A stretch of DNA of 64,000 bases from Pseudocercospora fijiensis CIRAD86 (taxonomy: Eukaryota > Ascomycota > Dothideomycetes > Mycosphaerellales > Mycosphaerellaceae). Position numbers and translations under genes: made by a program. The number at the start of each line of letters is the position of its first letter. Positions within the stretch are counted from its first letter, which is position 1. The stretch spans positions 682,001 through 746,000 of the forward strand of contig NW_006921537.1 of the NCBI RefSeq assembly GCF_000340215.1, given 5' to 3'. The notes beneath the pieces were generated by a model that searched no databases, had not been told where the DNA came from, and saw only the letters and a list, made by a program, of their open reading frames with translations. Shown here piece by piece: positions 45,896 to 57,906 of this stretch.

Positions 45896-46680
45896 TTAAA
45901 TTAGGGCTAGCTTCCGTCTTTCCGAACAACTAATTATATACTACTCTACCTAATCCTTTACCTAAAGGCCTAAAGCTAAACCGCTAATTTTTATCGTAGA
46001 TTCCGCTATTAAAATACGATCTCGCTACACTAACGACAACTAGCAAATCTAATACGAGGAGGTTATAGCCCTGCTAATTGCGAGTCTAACGATCTAAAAA
46101 TCTTGTATATACGACGTGTACGCGCTAAGTTATACTAATTTAGCCGAGCCTACTTCTATAGCTTTCCGCCTATCTAAACACACCGATTCTTAACATATCG
46201 CTATATACTAAGTTAATACCTAGAGGTCCTTAATTAGGGCTATTCGACTAACTTCTTCGCTATACGTACCTACGCGCGACTTCTCGCTATCGAGTTCTTG
46301 TCTTCGTCGGAAATAGCGGTAGCAACACTCTCCTTTATTTTTAACTAAACTAACTCGAGGCCCTTCGGAAGGTACTTCTAATCGACTTCCTTGCTAGATA
46401 TAACTACGCCCGGTATAGTAGTACTAAGTTCTTATTACTTTGCCGACGCTAGTTACTAGCGACTTAGAAGGTTCGAAATAGATTATTACTACCCTACTTA
46501 AGACCTATACGAGCTCGTATACCTAGTATTTCCGAATAACTTTGCTATAACCGGTATACCTCTACGGACTATCGTTACTAAAATATAGCTAAGTAGCAGA
46601 CGCGACTCGAGCTAGCAATTCGAGTTAGTACTCTAAATACTAAATAATACTAACTACTACTAACTACTACTAACTAACAC

Positions 46681-46716
46681 CTATACGACCTATACGACCT
46701 ATACGACCTATACGAC
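46681..46716. repeat. (CTATACGAC)4 minisatellite
   Basis: Four perfect copies of a 9-base unit, preceded by imperfect TAACTACTAC repeats. Confidence 0.9.
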
Positions 46717-46773
46717 CTGTATAGTATCGCTAATATAAGCGACTCTAACTTAACTAATTAACCTAATACTTCG

Positions 46774-46953
46774 GAGCTCGATCGTCGTCTAGATAGAGGC
46801 GCTTAGGGCGGAGGCGCTTAGTATGCTTCTTCTTCTTATCTCTCTAATATTCTAGCTATATCCGAGCTCGATCGACATTTAGGTAGAGGCGCTTAGGGCG
46901 GAGGCGCTTAGTATACTTCTTCTTCTTGTTTCTCTAATATTCTAGCTATATCT
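46774..46953. repeat. 90-bp tandem duplication
   Basis: Two adjacent copies starting GAGCTCGATCG, each with GGCGCTTAGGGCGGAGGCG and a TTCTTCTTCTT tract. They differ at several positions. A third, partial copy may start at 46954. Confidence 0.85.
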
Positions 46954-47019
46954 AAACTCGATCGGCGTAGCGAAGACAATACCGCCTTGCCGACTCGACT
47001 AGAATATAATAAAGATAAA

Positions 47020-50000
47020 GACGAGGATATAGTTACACTAGAGGATCTAGATCTACTAGGACAGACGTCCGACCTGCTAATCTATATAGTCGATTAAGAT
47101 CGCCGCCGCTAGCGCTAGTATTATAGCGACTATTACAACTCTAAGTATATACTAGGCGATAAAGATCGCTTAGCTGCTCGACGCTAGCCTGTCCGCTAAC
47201 CTATCTATTAGCCTAAGCGGTCTGCTCGCCGCCTAAGAAATGCTAATCTTAACGTTATACACGCTTAGCTAGTTAATAATAGTCTAACTAAAGACGAGGA
47301 TGCTAATATAGATAAAGACTCGTAGAGCGAGGGCGAGTTAGAGATCGAGAGTCGTGCTAGCAATGCCTCTAACGACGACGATAACGATTAGCCTAGATAG
47401 CGGCCTAGTAAGCGCGGCCTCGATAAGATAAACGACGAGGAAGAGGGCGTACTCGATCCTACTAGCCTCCGTAGTCTACGTCGCACGCTAAAGCAGAAGT
47501 ACACTATTGCTATATAGCAACTCGCGCAGCTTAGATTGCTAATAGAGAAGATAATGTTTATATAGTTCGGTAAGGCGGGTATAAAGACCTACCGTAAGCG
47601 TATATAGGCTGTTTAAGATATGTTGCCGAATAAGCACCTTATTAGTGCTATTTAGTTACGTACTAAGGTTAAGAACTTAATTAGCAAGAAGTTCTTTAAT
47701 GCCTATAAGCTAGAAGACAGTCTTGCCGCACTACGTCGCCTATCTAAGATATATAATGTAATCTATAATATCGCCCTAAATTAGTACCGCCTTCTCGAGG
47801 ATTTTATGCTACTAAATACCCGTAAGGATACTATATAGCGAGCAGTATCGTTCGAGGACAAGCGGAACATAATACAGAAGCGTATCTATACGATTACATA
47901 TATAGTAGTATATTTAATAGCACTAAAGCGGGCCTCCTAGATGCTAAAGTCGCTTAGCCTTCTATTAGTATATATTAGCAATCTTCTGGTACCTCTTATC
48001 GACACCCTCTATAGTATAGGTCTGCTTCCTACGTACAAGACTATACAAGCCTTAATTAAGAAGAATGCTAATACTTAGCGGCTAAAGATCTTAGAATAGG
48101 CTAAGTTGTATATCTAGTAGATCTGCTACGACAACTTTAATCGCTAGGCAAAGCGGAAGGACTAAGGCATTGCCGACAATAATAAACAGGTTAATATTAC
48201 TAACTCGTATATCGCCCTTTGCGAAGATATACTAGAGGGGGGGTTAACGTAGGACATACTAGACCGCTCGAAGCTAGTACTTACCGAGAACATTATCTAG
48301 AATATCGATAGCGACGATACTATCGTAGCAGTCGAAATATATTAGCTCTACGAAGCTTGTATATATATATTTGGTAACGCGATTAAGGGCATCTTTAAGG
48401 TAGCGAAGGATACCGGCAATCTAGTCGAAGAACTAGTATATCCGGAGATTAACTATAGCTTCCGTAGCAAGACTTAGCTACTAGCTATGCCTCTATCGTA
48501 GAATAATAAGATCTCGAATAAGGGCACCGCCTTAGTATACGACGACATCTACTAGGGCAATCTAGGTCTAAAGCTAGAGGATCCGATTTTCGATAATAGA
48601 TTGATTATTAACGTTAGTAATTAGCTAACTATCGAGCGTATGTTAGCTATAATCTTTAGTAGTGTCGAGAATAAGGCTATATACGATAGGAAGTAGTATG
48701 TCCTTCTAGTGCCCGCTTAGTTCTACATCTTTATAAACCTATGCTTTACACTATTCCGTACCTATTAGAATAAGAATAAGGCCGGCGATCGTATAGACTT
48801 CTCTCTATTATCGGATATCGATTTCTAGGGTATAAAAGAGGTTAATCTAAAGTTACTAAAATTCTTCCGTATATAGAGACTGCTAAAGCGTTGCTTTAAG
48901 GCCCGCACTATCGCCGTATTCCTCTAGATTATAGTTAACCGTAGCTATATCTCTAAGGATCTTGTTAGCGAAGGTAACTAGACCCGGCCTAAGGTCGTTA
49001 AGTAGGCTATTGTCGAGAAGATGTCCGCTACTAAGTATATAGATATCCTAAAGGAGATATATAAGCTACTCCTATTACTAGAAGCATAGGAGGGAATGCC
49101 TAATCGACCTGCCTCTACCGACAATAGCGCTACACTAGCTAGGCTAGATAGGGCCTTTACCTCTATATATAGACTAATAAAGGAGATCTCTTTGTTTCTG
49201 CGCGTCCGCTATGCTGTCCGTATATAGGATGTCGGTTACCTTCGTCGATACGTAGACTATACGATCCCTATATTCCTTAGAGCTAGACAGAGCAACTATA
49301 GTCGTCTAATAACCTATTTCTATTTCCTCCTTAATAAGGGCGGTACTAAGAACCTATAGAAGGCGGTCCTTACTACTGCAACTGTTAATTAGTCTAGAAA
49401 GAAGGGCTATACTATCGGTAGTAATAAGATAATTAAGCTTATTAACTATGCCCTATCCGAGGACTACAATCGCCTTACTAATTCGACTTATAGACTTGCT
49501 GCTGCCTTTAAACGAGTATCGATAAACCGAGAGTTATCTCGACTTATCCGCGATATATTTAGGGAGAATTCTAGTGTCTATCGGACTAGTTACTATACTA
49601 ATAAGGACATTAGCGCGGGCGTATTCAATCGAGCTAATAAGATCCGTATCGATAGGTTCGCGAAGTAGTAGCACGGAGATTTTACGCTCTCGGACGATAT
49701 CTAGAATATCGGTGCAGATTAGATGCTATTAGTCGTCGAGAACTTTAACGCTACTAACTAGAACTTTATTCGAGGCCGTACTACGGTGCTAGAATCTAAT
49801 GCCTTAGAGGGTCCTAATGCTATAGAGCGCCTAGATAGTGTTAATTACGGTCTAATTAAGGATGTAGTACTTGATCTAGAGCGAGATAATATATAGGTTT
49901 AGCTTGCAGATAGTACTGCTTAGCTATTCGAGGGTATAGAAACCTAGGACCTAACTAGGACAGGCACTAGCGCAAGCGCTAGCAACGGTAGAGTAGAAGG

Positions 50001-50080
50001 AGCTAATATAGGTCTCCTCGTACGCACAGGTAGCCTTAGCAGTAAGGGCAGTAGTAACTTCCAAACAAATAGAGCACAGA
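47020..50080 (+). pseudogene. Degenerate DUF6589-like protein of a repeat element
   Basis: One plus-strand frame can be followed for roughly 1,000 codons with frequent TAG/TAA stops, most at probable Trp or Gln positions. Recognisable blocks include LRSLRRTLKQKYTIAI, RRLSKIYNVIYNIAL, LTIERMLAIIFSSVENKAIY, FYIFINLCFTLFRTY and LLKFFRI followed by RLLKRCFKARTIAVF. The order and spacing resemble fungal DUF6589 proteins, a family without known function that is common in repeats. The assignment is from memory of the family pattern. An acidic N-terminal part (about 47,280-47,460) precedes the domain. Confidence 0.55.
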
Positions 50081-50285
50081 GCATAGAGCATAGAGTATAA
50101 AGTATAGAGTATAGAGCACGGAGTATAGAGTATAGAGCATAATATTTGATATATTAAGGTAGGACTATTCTTGTCTAAGCACTAAACTAACGCCTATAAT
50201 GTCGTCGTTGTCCTATAGCAGCTCTAGATTGTGCGCGCCTAGCGGCGAAGTAATAGCGGTAGACTAGAGTGCGTGCCTCGTACGA

Positions 50286-50580
50286 TAATAGCTTAATAGC
50301 TAGCTAGGCTAGGCGTACGATAATCGCTTAATAGCTAGCTAGGCTAGGCGTACGATAATCGCTTAATAGCTAGCTAGGCTAGGCGTACGATAATCGCTTA
50401 ATAGCTAGCTAGGCTAGGCGTACGATAATCGCTTAATAGCTAGCTAGGCTAGGCGTACGATAATCGCTTAATAGCTAGCTAGGCTAGGCGTACGATAATC
50501 GCTTAATAGCTAGCTAGGCTAGGCGTACGATAATCGCTTAATAGCTAGCTAGGCTAGGCGTACGATAATCGCTTAATAAC
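50286..50580. repeat. 35-bp minisatellite, eight near-identical copies
   Basis: Unit of 35 bases (starts TAATCGCTTAATAGC, contains TAGCTAGCTAGGCTAGG) repeated eight times at 50286-50565, then a partial copy. Only the first copy differs (one base). There are no spacers, so it is not a CRISPR array. Confidence 0.93.
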
Positions 50581-52440
50581 TAGCGTTACTCTAACTAGCG
50601 GTTAGCGGCGAAGTAGTAGCGGTAGACTAGAGAGCTACGTCGGCTAACGAGCGTAGAGCACATTCTGTCGTCGTACCGAAGAGCTTTTCAAACTAGCTAT
50701 AGCCTAATGCGAAGTCCTTACCTATGCCTCTAGTCGCTAGCAATTCTAGCCTTAGGCATTCTCGCCTTAGGCATTCGACTAGCAGTAGTCGGCGGCTATT
50801 ACGTTAAAAGTGCGATAATATATAGCCGTTATTGTTGCCTTGCTATTATAGCTGAATAGCGCAATCCTATTAGTAGAGGCAAACCTTACCTGCGATGCGC
50901 TAATATAGACCTACGCTTCCTAGTTTAACTTCTTCTTCTTCTTCTTCTTCTTCTATATATACTAATATACTAATACCCCTAGCAATATACTAGCTATCGG
51001 CTTCTAATAGCAATAGTGTCGATACCTCTTTATCGTATATAGGTAGCTCTATAGCGATTAATACTATTCCTTGCTAGTTCTACGACTTGCTACCGACAGA
51101 GCCGCTTGTCTAATAGTTAAGGTTCCTCGATCGGTAGAGTTTGTTTAGTCCTTCTTTTAAGGTCTCCGATAGGCTTTATCGACGTAAGACGTTGCGAAGG
51201 CGACTCTCCTAGCGAGTAGGTATACTATAGCTTTAGCGGGCGTCGACTACGTATTTAACCGAAAGAGTATAGTTTTTATTAGAACATCGCAGAGGTCTTA
51301 GATAGATTGGCGGAGGTAAAAACTCTTCGGTAAGGTATACCTATAATGCGGCTAACGGTCTAACTCGGTAAAAACTCTTTAGTAAGGTATAACTTAAGTA
51401 GCGGCTCGATAGCGACTCTCCTACTAAGTAGGTTAGTTCGTAGCATTGCTATAGGCCTAACTCGGTAAAAACTCTTTAGTAAGGTATATCTTAAGTAGCG
51501 GCTATAGGCTTCCTACGTTCGGATTCTTTATAGGATAATATACGCGCATCTAGTTAAGTCGGCGTAACGCCTTCGTTAGGACTGTTAGTTATAATAACCT
51601 TAGTCGTTACGTAAGGGCCTCTAGTATACTTAAGCCCGAAGGCGCTTAGTCTTAGTCTTTACTGCTACACGACTATAGTACTGCTACGCGACTGCAGCCC
51701 GTTGCGCATTAAGACTGCTATTCGACTATAGTGCGCCTCCTCTTCTAGTAAGCGTATCGATATTGCTATATAACTACAACGCGCTCGACAACCTTTTTTG
51801 CGGTATCTCTAACACTAAGGGCGCGGTTATACTCTATTGTTGTCTAGGTACTAATAAGTGTCGCTTTAGCGAATAAGCTGTTGTTGTTTCGCTTAATAAG
51901 TCCCTTCCTATATACCTCGTACTATAGTTAGTAATAGAATGCGTTAATTGTTGCGCATTGCGCGTAGCATATAGGCTATATATAATTCTAGTATACTTCG
52001 GAGTATATGCTTCTATAGCCGCTTAGTGCCGCTAGTTAATTAGATCCCCGGACGCTACTGCTCGTTCTTCTCTGCCTCGTATAGTAACTAGTTATCGGAA
52101 TGATCGTTCTAGGAGAGTCTAAGCAATAGAGGGCGTTAACGTAAGAGGGCTATCGTAGCTTCTCGAAGAGTGCTTGCGCTCGATATATATTATCGCCCTA
52201 CGTATCTATCCTTGCCGTATATATTATAGTGCCTACAAGAGTATGCGGTATAATAAGTATAGTACTAGTATCGCTAGTGTCGCTAGTGTCGCTAGTATTA
52301 GTAACTTCTCGGGTTTCGGAGGCGGTTCTTAGTACCTAAGGCGGCCGTCGTTATCGTATTAGACACTTTTGTTAGCGCTATTTGCTAGAAATGCGCTTAA
52401 TCGACGTATCTCGCTACATTAGTAATGTACTATTGTAAAA

Positions 52441-52471
52441 GTCGTAAAAGTCGTAAAAGTCGTAAAAGTCG
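52441..52471. repeat. (GTCGTAAAA)3 minisatellite
   Basis: Three perfect 9-base units and a partial fourth. Confidence 0.85.
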
Positions 52472-52716
52472 GTATTGTAAATGCGCGGAAGGAAGCAGCT
52501 ATAACGTTTAATCCTACTAATTAAGCGCTCTACTATACTAAATCCGGGGTCTTAGCGGGACTCGGCATCCTTATCGCTTCCTCGAATTTACGCTTCTCGA
52601 TTAGCTCTTATATACGATTTTTACGATACCTACGACTACGATACCTACGACTATTTATAAGCCCTTCTCGGCAAGCGCGTTAATAGCTAATTTAATGTGC
52701 TTAACTACAAGGGCAA

Positions 52717-52957
52717 GCCTATAAGGACACGATAGAAGAGCCTGCTTAGTAAGCCTATAAGGACACGATAGAAGAGCCTACTTAGCGAGCTTACGAGGAC
52801 ACGATAGAAGAGCCTACTTAGCGAGCTTACGAGGATACGATAGAAGAGCCTACTTAGCGAGCTTACAAGGATATAATAGAAGAGCCTACTTAGCGAGCTT
52901 ACGAGGACATAATAGAAGAGCCTGCTTAGCGAGCTTATAAGGATATAATAGAAGGGT
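52717..52957. repeat. 36-bp minisatellite, seven copies
   Basis: Units start at 52717, 52753, 52789, 52825, 52861, 52897 and 52933 and share GATAGAAGAGCCT. Copies differ by transitions. The period is twelve codons; in one plus frame each unit reads about AYEDTIEEPT plus stops, so it may once have encoded a 12-residue repeat. Confidence 0.88.
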
Positions 52958-52996
52958 AGTAAGGAAGGACCTTATTAAATGCTAATTCTAGCGCTA

Positions 52997-53312
52997 GCTC
53001 TCGTAGAAGCAGCTTAACTAGGCATCCTATATTATATACCGGCTCTCGTAGAAGTAGCTTAACTAGGCATCCTACATTATATACCGGCTCTCGTAGAAGT
53101 AACTTAACTAGCTCTCTCGCAGAAGCAACTTAACTAGGCTAGCTCTCGTAGAAGCAGATAAACTAGGCTAGCTCTCGCAGAAGTAGCTAAACTAGGCATC
53201 CTATATTATATACCGGCTCTCGTAGAAGCAACTTAACTAGCTCTCTCGTAGAAGCAACTCAACTAGCTCTCTCGTAGAAGCAACTTAACTAGCTCTCTTA
53301 TAGAAGTAACTT
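52997..53312. repeat. Compound minisatellite with 45-bp and about 27-bp units
   Basis: 45-bp units start at 52997, 53042 and 53087 with GCTCTCGTAGAAG and end TATATACC. Further on, shorter units keep only the GCTCTCTCGTAGAAGC part plus ACTTAACTA. The shorter unit looks like an internally deleted form of the longer one. Confidence 0.85.
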
Positions 53313-53759
53313 AACTATCTACTACCTACTCGGCAGATACTAGGATAGGATATTGTCGTCAACTCTACTACTACGACTGCTTGCTATACTTAGGCTTCTC
53401 GTACGAGCGCCCTCGCTATATAGACCCTTAGCAGCCGTAGGAATACGAATGTTACGACTACTACGACGACTAATATAGGCTTGTATTAACCGCTCGGTTG
53501 CTTTATCGACAGTTATCTCTTCTTCTTCTTCTTCTTCTTCCTCTTCGGCAAGGGTAGAAGCAGAGGTAGAGGCAGATCGACGGGCGCCTAATAGCTAAGC
53601 ACTACGGCGTTAGCGCTTCCTAGCTAGTAGTATATCGGTAGAAGGCTTAGCAGGATTAGTACTATTAGAAGGAGGGTTAGAAGGTACCGCCGCCGTAGTA
53701 GGTGTCTACTAAGCCTATTAAGCCTGTTAAGCCTGCTAAGTCTATTAAGCCTGCTAAGC

Positions 53760-56470
53760 TAGGCTGCCCTATATACCGGACTAGCGTATAGTATTCGCAA
53801 AGGCAGATCGCCTTAATAACTAGTTTAGGTTGCGCTGCTCTGCCTCTATCTACTATAGAGTCCTATAGGTTACTAGACGTAGATCGGCTAAACTACCTTT
53901 AGGACCCTGTTCTTCTCCTACCTATTTAGCAGTATCTGCGATAGCCTTCGCTACAGTATCCTGCTTTGCCTTCTGTTCTGCCTTATAGGCATCCTAGTTA
54001 GCGTATACAGCTTTAGCAATGCTAATAATAATAGCAAGTAGCTCGTCGAGATCCGTATCCTTATACTACTATCTATTTAATTCTAGTACGACCTATAGCA
54101 ACCGATCTTTGCTAAGATTTACATCCTCCTATATATCTATTAACCGAGCGAGAAGGAAGACCTCCGATATAGACTATATTAGTCTATCCTTTATATATAT
54201 ACTAGCTAGTATACGAAACAGGCGGTTCTTACGCGGATATAGGGTATCAATCTTCTTTAAGTACTAGTCCTTAATATGCTTAAGCCTAAAGCTCGGTCTT
54301 GTGCCTTTGCCTAGTAGGTTAACTAGCTTAACGCGCTTAGCTAGTAGTTTAGGTAGATTAGCTATTAGATCGGTGTTGTAGAAGTTGTAGCAATCTCTTC
54401 TATCTGCTTAGCCTAGTAGGTACGGAAACTAGGTTAAGTGTTCGCTATAGTGCTTATTTATTACTACTCGAAAGCAGCGGCCTAGTATCTTTAGGTAATC
54501 GTTTAGCGTACCTAAGAAGACCTTTAGAATGTTCTTCCGGCTCTCTAGCTTAGATTTATTCTATATATTACTCTCCTTAGATTTGCCCTTACGGCCTCTA
54601 GAAGCACTATCTCTAGTATCGGTATTAGCGTTACTATATACATCGTCTTAGTCGCTCGTACTACTAACATCCTTACTAGGAAGCTCTTGTCGCAACCTGC
54701 TAGGTCCGGTAGTATATATACCTCTACCTCTACTACGAGCACCTCTGCCGCGACTACCTCTACTACGGCTACGACTACGACTACGACCGCGCGACTGCGA
54801 CTGCGACTACGACTACGATAGTAGAAGGATAGAAAGTATACTAGCACCTTCCGGCATACGCTTAATATAGTCCCCGGTATAGTATAGTACGAAGAAGAAT
54901 ATACGAGGTCGATAGAAGTACGGCTTATCGAAGAATCCCTCTATGTTTAATAGAGCTAGTCGCCGAGCAATACGACTAAGTCGTTGCTAAAGGTCTCTAG
55001 GATTACGAGTAATATTGAACTTCTATTAGTATATATTAGCGATATTAGGCACGTCTAACCTAATACTTACTATAGTAGTCGCTGCTATATAACGAATAGC
55101 GGAGTCTAATTTACAATACTCGTCGTATCGGTCGTCCTAGTCTAGCTTTAGCACCCTCGTAGTATAGAAGGAGATAGTGCGGGTAGTATTAACGCCTAGA
55201 CCTGCTAGGCTATATTAGTACCTCTTAGTTAGATCCGGATTATCCTTAGTTAGATATAGCAACTAGCTACGGGCGATATCGACAAAGTTAGCGATATACT
55301 TATAGCTATCGATAAACACTAAGGACTTGCGTATATTCTATAGTATTGCTAATCCCTTTATAATCTCCTTCTCTTCTCTATTAGGAATTAGTAGATAGGA
55401 TACGGCATTGTCGATCACTATATACAATATATCGTAGTCGGTTAGATACTCCCTCGGGATAAACTTAATAATATATATAATTTCTAGGCGATCGATGCTA
55501 CTACGGATAATCTTAGTCTTATACGGGTTAGGGCCTTCCTTGCGTATACCGGTATACTTCATCGTATACTTAGTACACTCTTTATCTATAGTAGCCGAGG
55601 TTAATAGAGTGCTAGTATCGATACGTAAGCGATCGCGCAATTAACCGACCTACGAGTATTTATCGCGGAAGCTAGAAGGTTTACCTTAGTTATAGATTAG
55701 ATGTGCCTTATCGATAATAACTAGGCCGACCTTCTCTCGTATACGCCCGTCGTTTAGTAGCGAGAGAAATTGCGGTAATACTACCTATTCTAGGCTAAGC
55801 AGAATATGCTAGAGCTTGCTATTAAGGATGTTCTTAAATATACCTAGGTCGATCTTCTTAGTTTTAGTAGAGATATGTACTAAGTAGACTAGACTACTAG
55901 TATTGCTAGCTATACGCTCGATTGCTACTGCTTATTCGGCGCCTAAGCGGTTTAATAGCACTACTTAGATAGTAATTATACTAGTTAGCATTGTAAAGCC
56001 CTAGAATAGCAGACTCTTTCCCTCGCCTATACGAGTAATAAACAGGACATTATTCTAGCTATAGATAAGTGCGTACATTACTATCTTCTACGCTAGTATA
56101 GGAACGAATGCTAAACTAGGGTGCTTAAAGTCGAGGAGTTTCGTTAAGCCCTTCTCGATAATTTCCGCCTAGTACTAAACAGTCTCCTTAAATTAGCCTA
56201 CTTGCTATACCAACTCTTAAATACGCGCGAGGGATGTCTCTAGATCTATAATCTTCTCGATACGCCGCTTAAAGTGCCGCGCCTATTCCGACTTTAGTTA
56301 AGGCAGCTTTATCGGAGGGATACCGAAGTCTAGACGTACGCGTATAATAGCGGAGCGACCTAGCAGTAGTGCTTAATATAGTTCTTAACACTCGAGTTGC
56401 TGCTTCTTCTAGCGCGCGGCCTTCTTAGCTAGGCGCTGCTTGCGGCGGGCTTTATCGCTAGCTATACTAG
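53760..56470 (-). pseudogene. Degenerate RecQ-like DNA helicase of a repeat element
   Basis: The minus-strand frame shows RecQ motifs in order: RIGEGKSLLF (Walker A, about 56,010-56,045), VVLLNRLGAE, LVIIDKAHLIYN (DEAH region, about 55,690-55,725), LLTSATID (about 55,600), SSIDRLEI, RKSLVFIDS, and QRLSRIARRLA (motif VI, about 54,960-55,000). A C-terminal extension of several hundred codons includes an Arg/Ser-Gly-rich tract (about 54,720-54,800). Stops are TAG/TAA, mainly at Trp or Gln positions. RecQ-like helicases of this type occur in fungal repeats and subtelomeres. Confidence 0.8.
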
Positions 56471-56564
56471 ATGCTAGATGCTAGATGCTAGATGCTAGAT
56501 ACTAGATGCTAGATACTAGATACTAGATACTAGATACTAGATGCTAGATGCTAGATACTAGATA
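56467..56564. repeat. Heptanucleotide array CTAGAT(G/A), fourteen copies
   Basis: Fourteen 7-base units, CTAGATG or CTAGATA, directly upstream of the recognisable RecQ-like coding region. The two variants differ by a single transition. Confidence 0.9.
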
Positions 56565-57904
56565 GACCTCGAGTCGAACTTGTTAATTAGCGGCCTCGAA
56601 TAGTTTAGATAGCTTTCTCCGGCGGCGGTAAGGTCTAAATTGGACTATCGATTTAGCGTACTTTTATAGGCGGCGGAGCTTGCAGAACACTCAAAGTTTG
56701 CAACTACGTATTAGGTTTATCGAGATTAGGATATAGGTTAAAGATATTAGAGGCTAAAGGGTTAGTTTGCCCTACTAAGTCGAGGCGAGTATACGACTAA
56801 ATTATACAGTAAATAGACACGCGGAGGTTGTAGAGGGCACTAGAAAGGTAGACCCCCTACACTTTATTAACGTAGAAGGGCGTCGTTTGTTTGCTCGTAA
56901 AGCATATAGAGGTAGGCAAACGAGTTAGTCGAGAGCAGCAATTCACGTTTATCGATAATAACTTTGGCATTTCTAAAGCGACTAGCTTATTAAAATAGCG
57001 GATATTCTTAATCGCTAAATTATCTAGGTCCCGTCTCTATAAAGTGCTATACTGCGACTAATAGTTATTAAGCTATATAGCCTATTCGATATGAAATATA
57101 GTAGTAGTAACGCAACCTATACCCGCTAGTAACGGTTTAGCTTTAGGCGCTTCGCTAGAATGAGATCTCGAATAGCGCTAAACCTAATATAGTATAGTAT
57201 AGAAATGGAAGTTACGAGCAGCATACATACGAATTCAACTACGAAGCGCCTAAATAGAGGTAGGCTTCGAGTCGAAGATAGCACAGCTAGGCTAGGGCAG
57301 TTGCTAGCAAGCGTAGCAAGCGTAGAAGGCTTCTAGCCTTAGCGTACGGTTAGCCTTAGCAGACGGTATTTAGCTACTTCTGTAGACTATCTTTATATAT
57401 AAATAACTCTATAACTATAGACCCAATTAATAAGGCGATTAATAATCTAAATAGCTAGGATAATCCTAATATTGCTACTACTACTAGTAAAGGACGGAAA
57501 CTAATACTACTACTACTACTACTACTAGTAATAGTATAGGCAACCGAGGGTAATATAACCCGTAGCAATATAGGCAGCTATGTTTAGCATAATAGGATAA
57601 CAAGACCGTTGCTTAGGCTAATAACTAGAGTCCTACAATATAGGTATTATAGAAGTATAACGTAAATAATATGCTATACGAGGTTAGTACTCTATCTATA
57701 ATATAGAAGGAGGCCTCTTATATAGGCTTAAAACTCAGCCTAGGTGTATAGGGCCGGTTACTAGCTAATATCCCTCCCTTTCTTCGTATCTAACTAGACA
57801 CGCTTTATATTAGGCGCGGACAACAAACAAATAGTTATATAGCCTTAGGCACTTTAGCTAAGGCTATTTTTTAGAAACTCCGTAATAACACCCCCGGGGT
57901 AGCA
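56565..57904. other. Partly RIP-mutated spacer
   Basis: No domain recognised. CA/TG depletion is weaker around 56,780-57,260. Short ACT/TAC triplet repeats lie near 57,500. It ends at a GC-core palindrome (57882-57906). Confidence 0.45.
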
Positions 57905-57906
57905 TT
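57882..57906. repeat. GC-core palindromic motif, copy 1
   Basis: An imperfect palindrome around CACCCCCGGGGTAGC with AT-rich arms. Related motifs occur at 61133-61158 and 61591-61617. Confidence 0.7.

Larger units (their letters stand above)
45896..47019. other. Start of the long RIP-mutated block
   Basis: CA/TG-poor sequence with no recognisable domain. It contains a (CTATACGAC)4 array at 46681-46716 and a 90-bp tandem duplication at 46774-46953. It may be the 5' region of the DUF6589-like element. Confidence 0.5.
50081..53759. other. Tandem-repeat-rich core between the two convergent degenerate genes
   Basis: 3.7 kb of RIP-mutated DNA without a recognised domain. It contains at least four separate tandem arrays plus CTT-rich microsatellites (about 50,932-50,953 and 53,517-53,541) and three dispersed copies of a GGTAAAAACTC-containing unit (51315, 51367, 51464). 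Confidence 0.6.

Noticed and set aside
50286..50580. Regular direct repeats resembling a CRISPR array
   Set aside because: Units are contiguous without spacers, and the host is a eukaryote.
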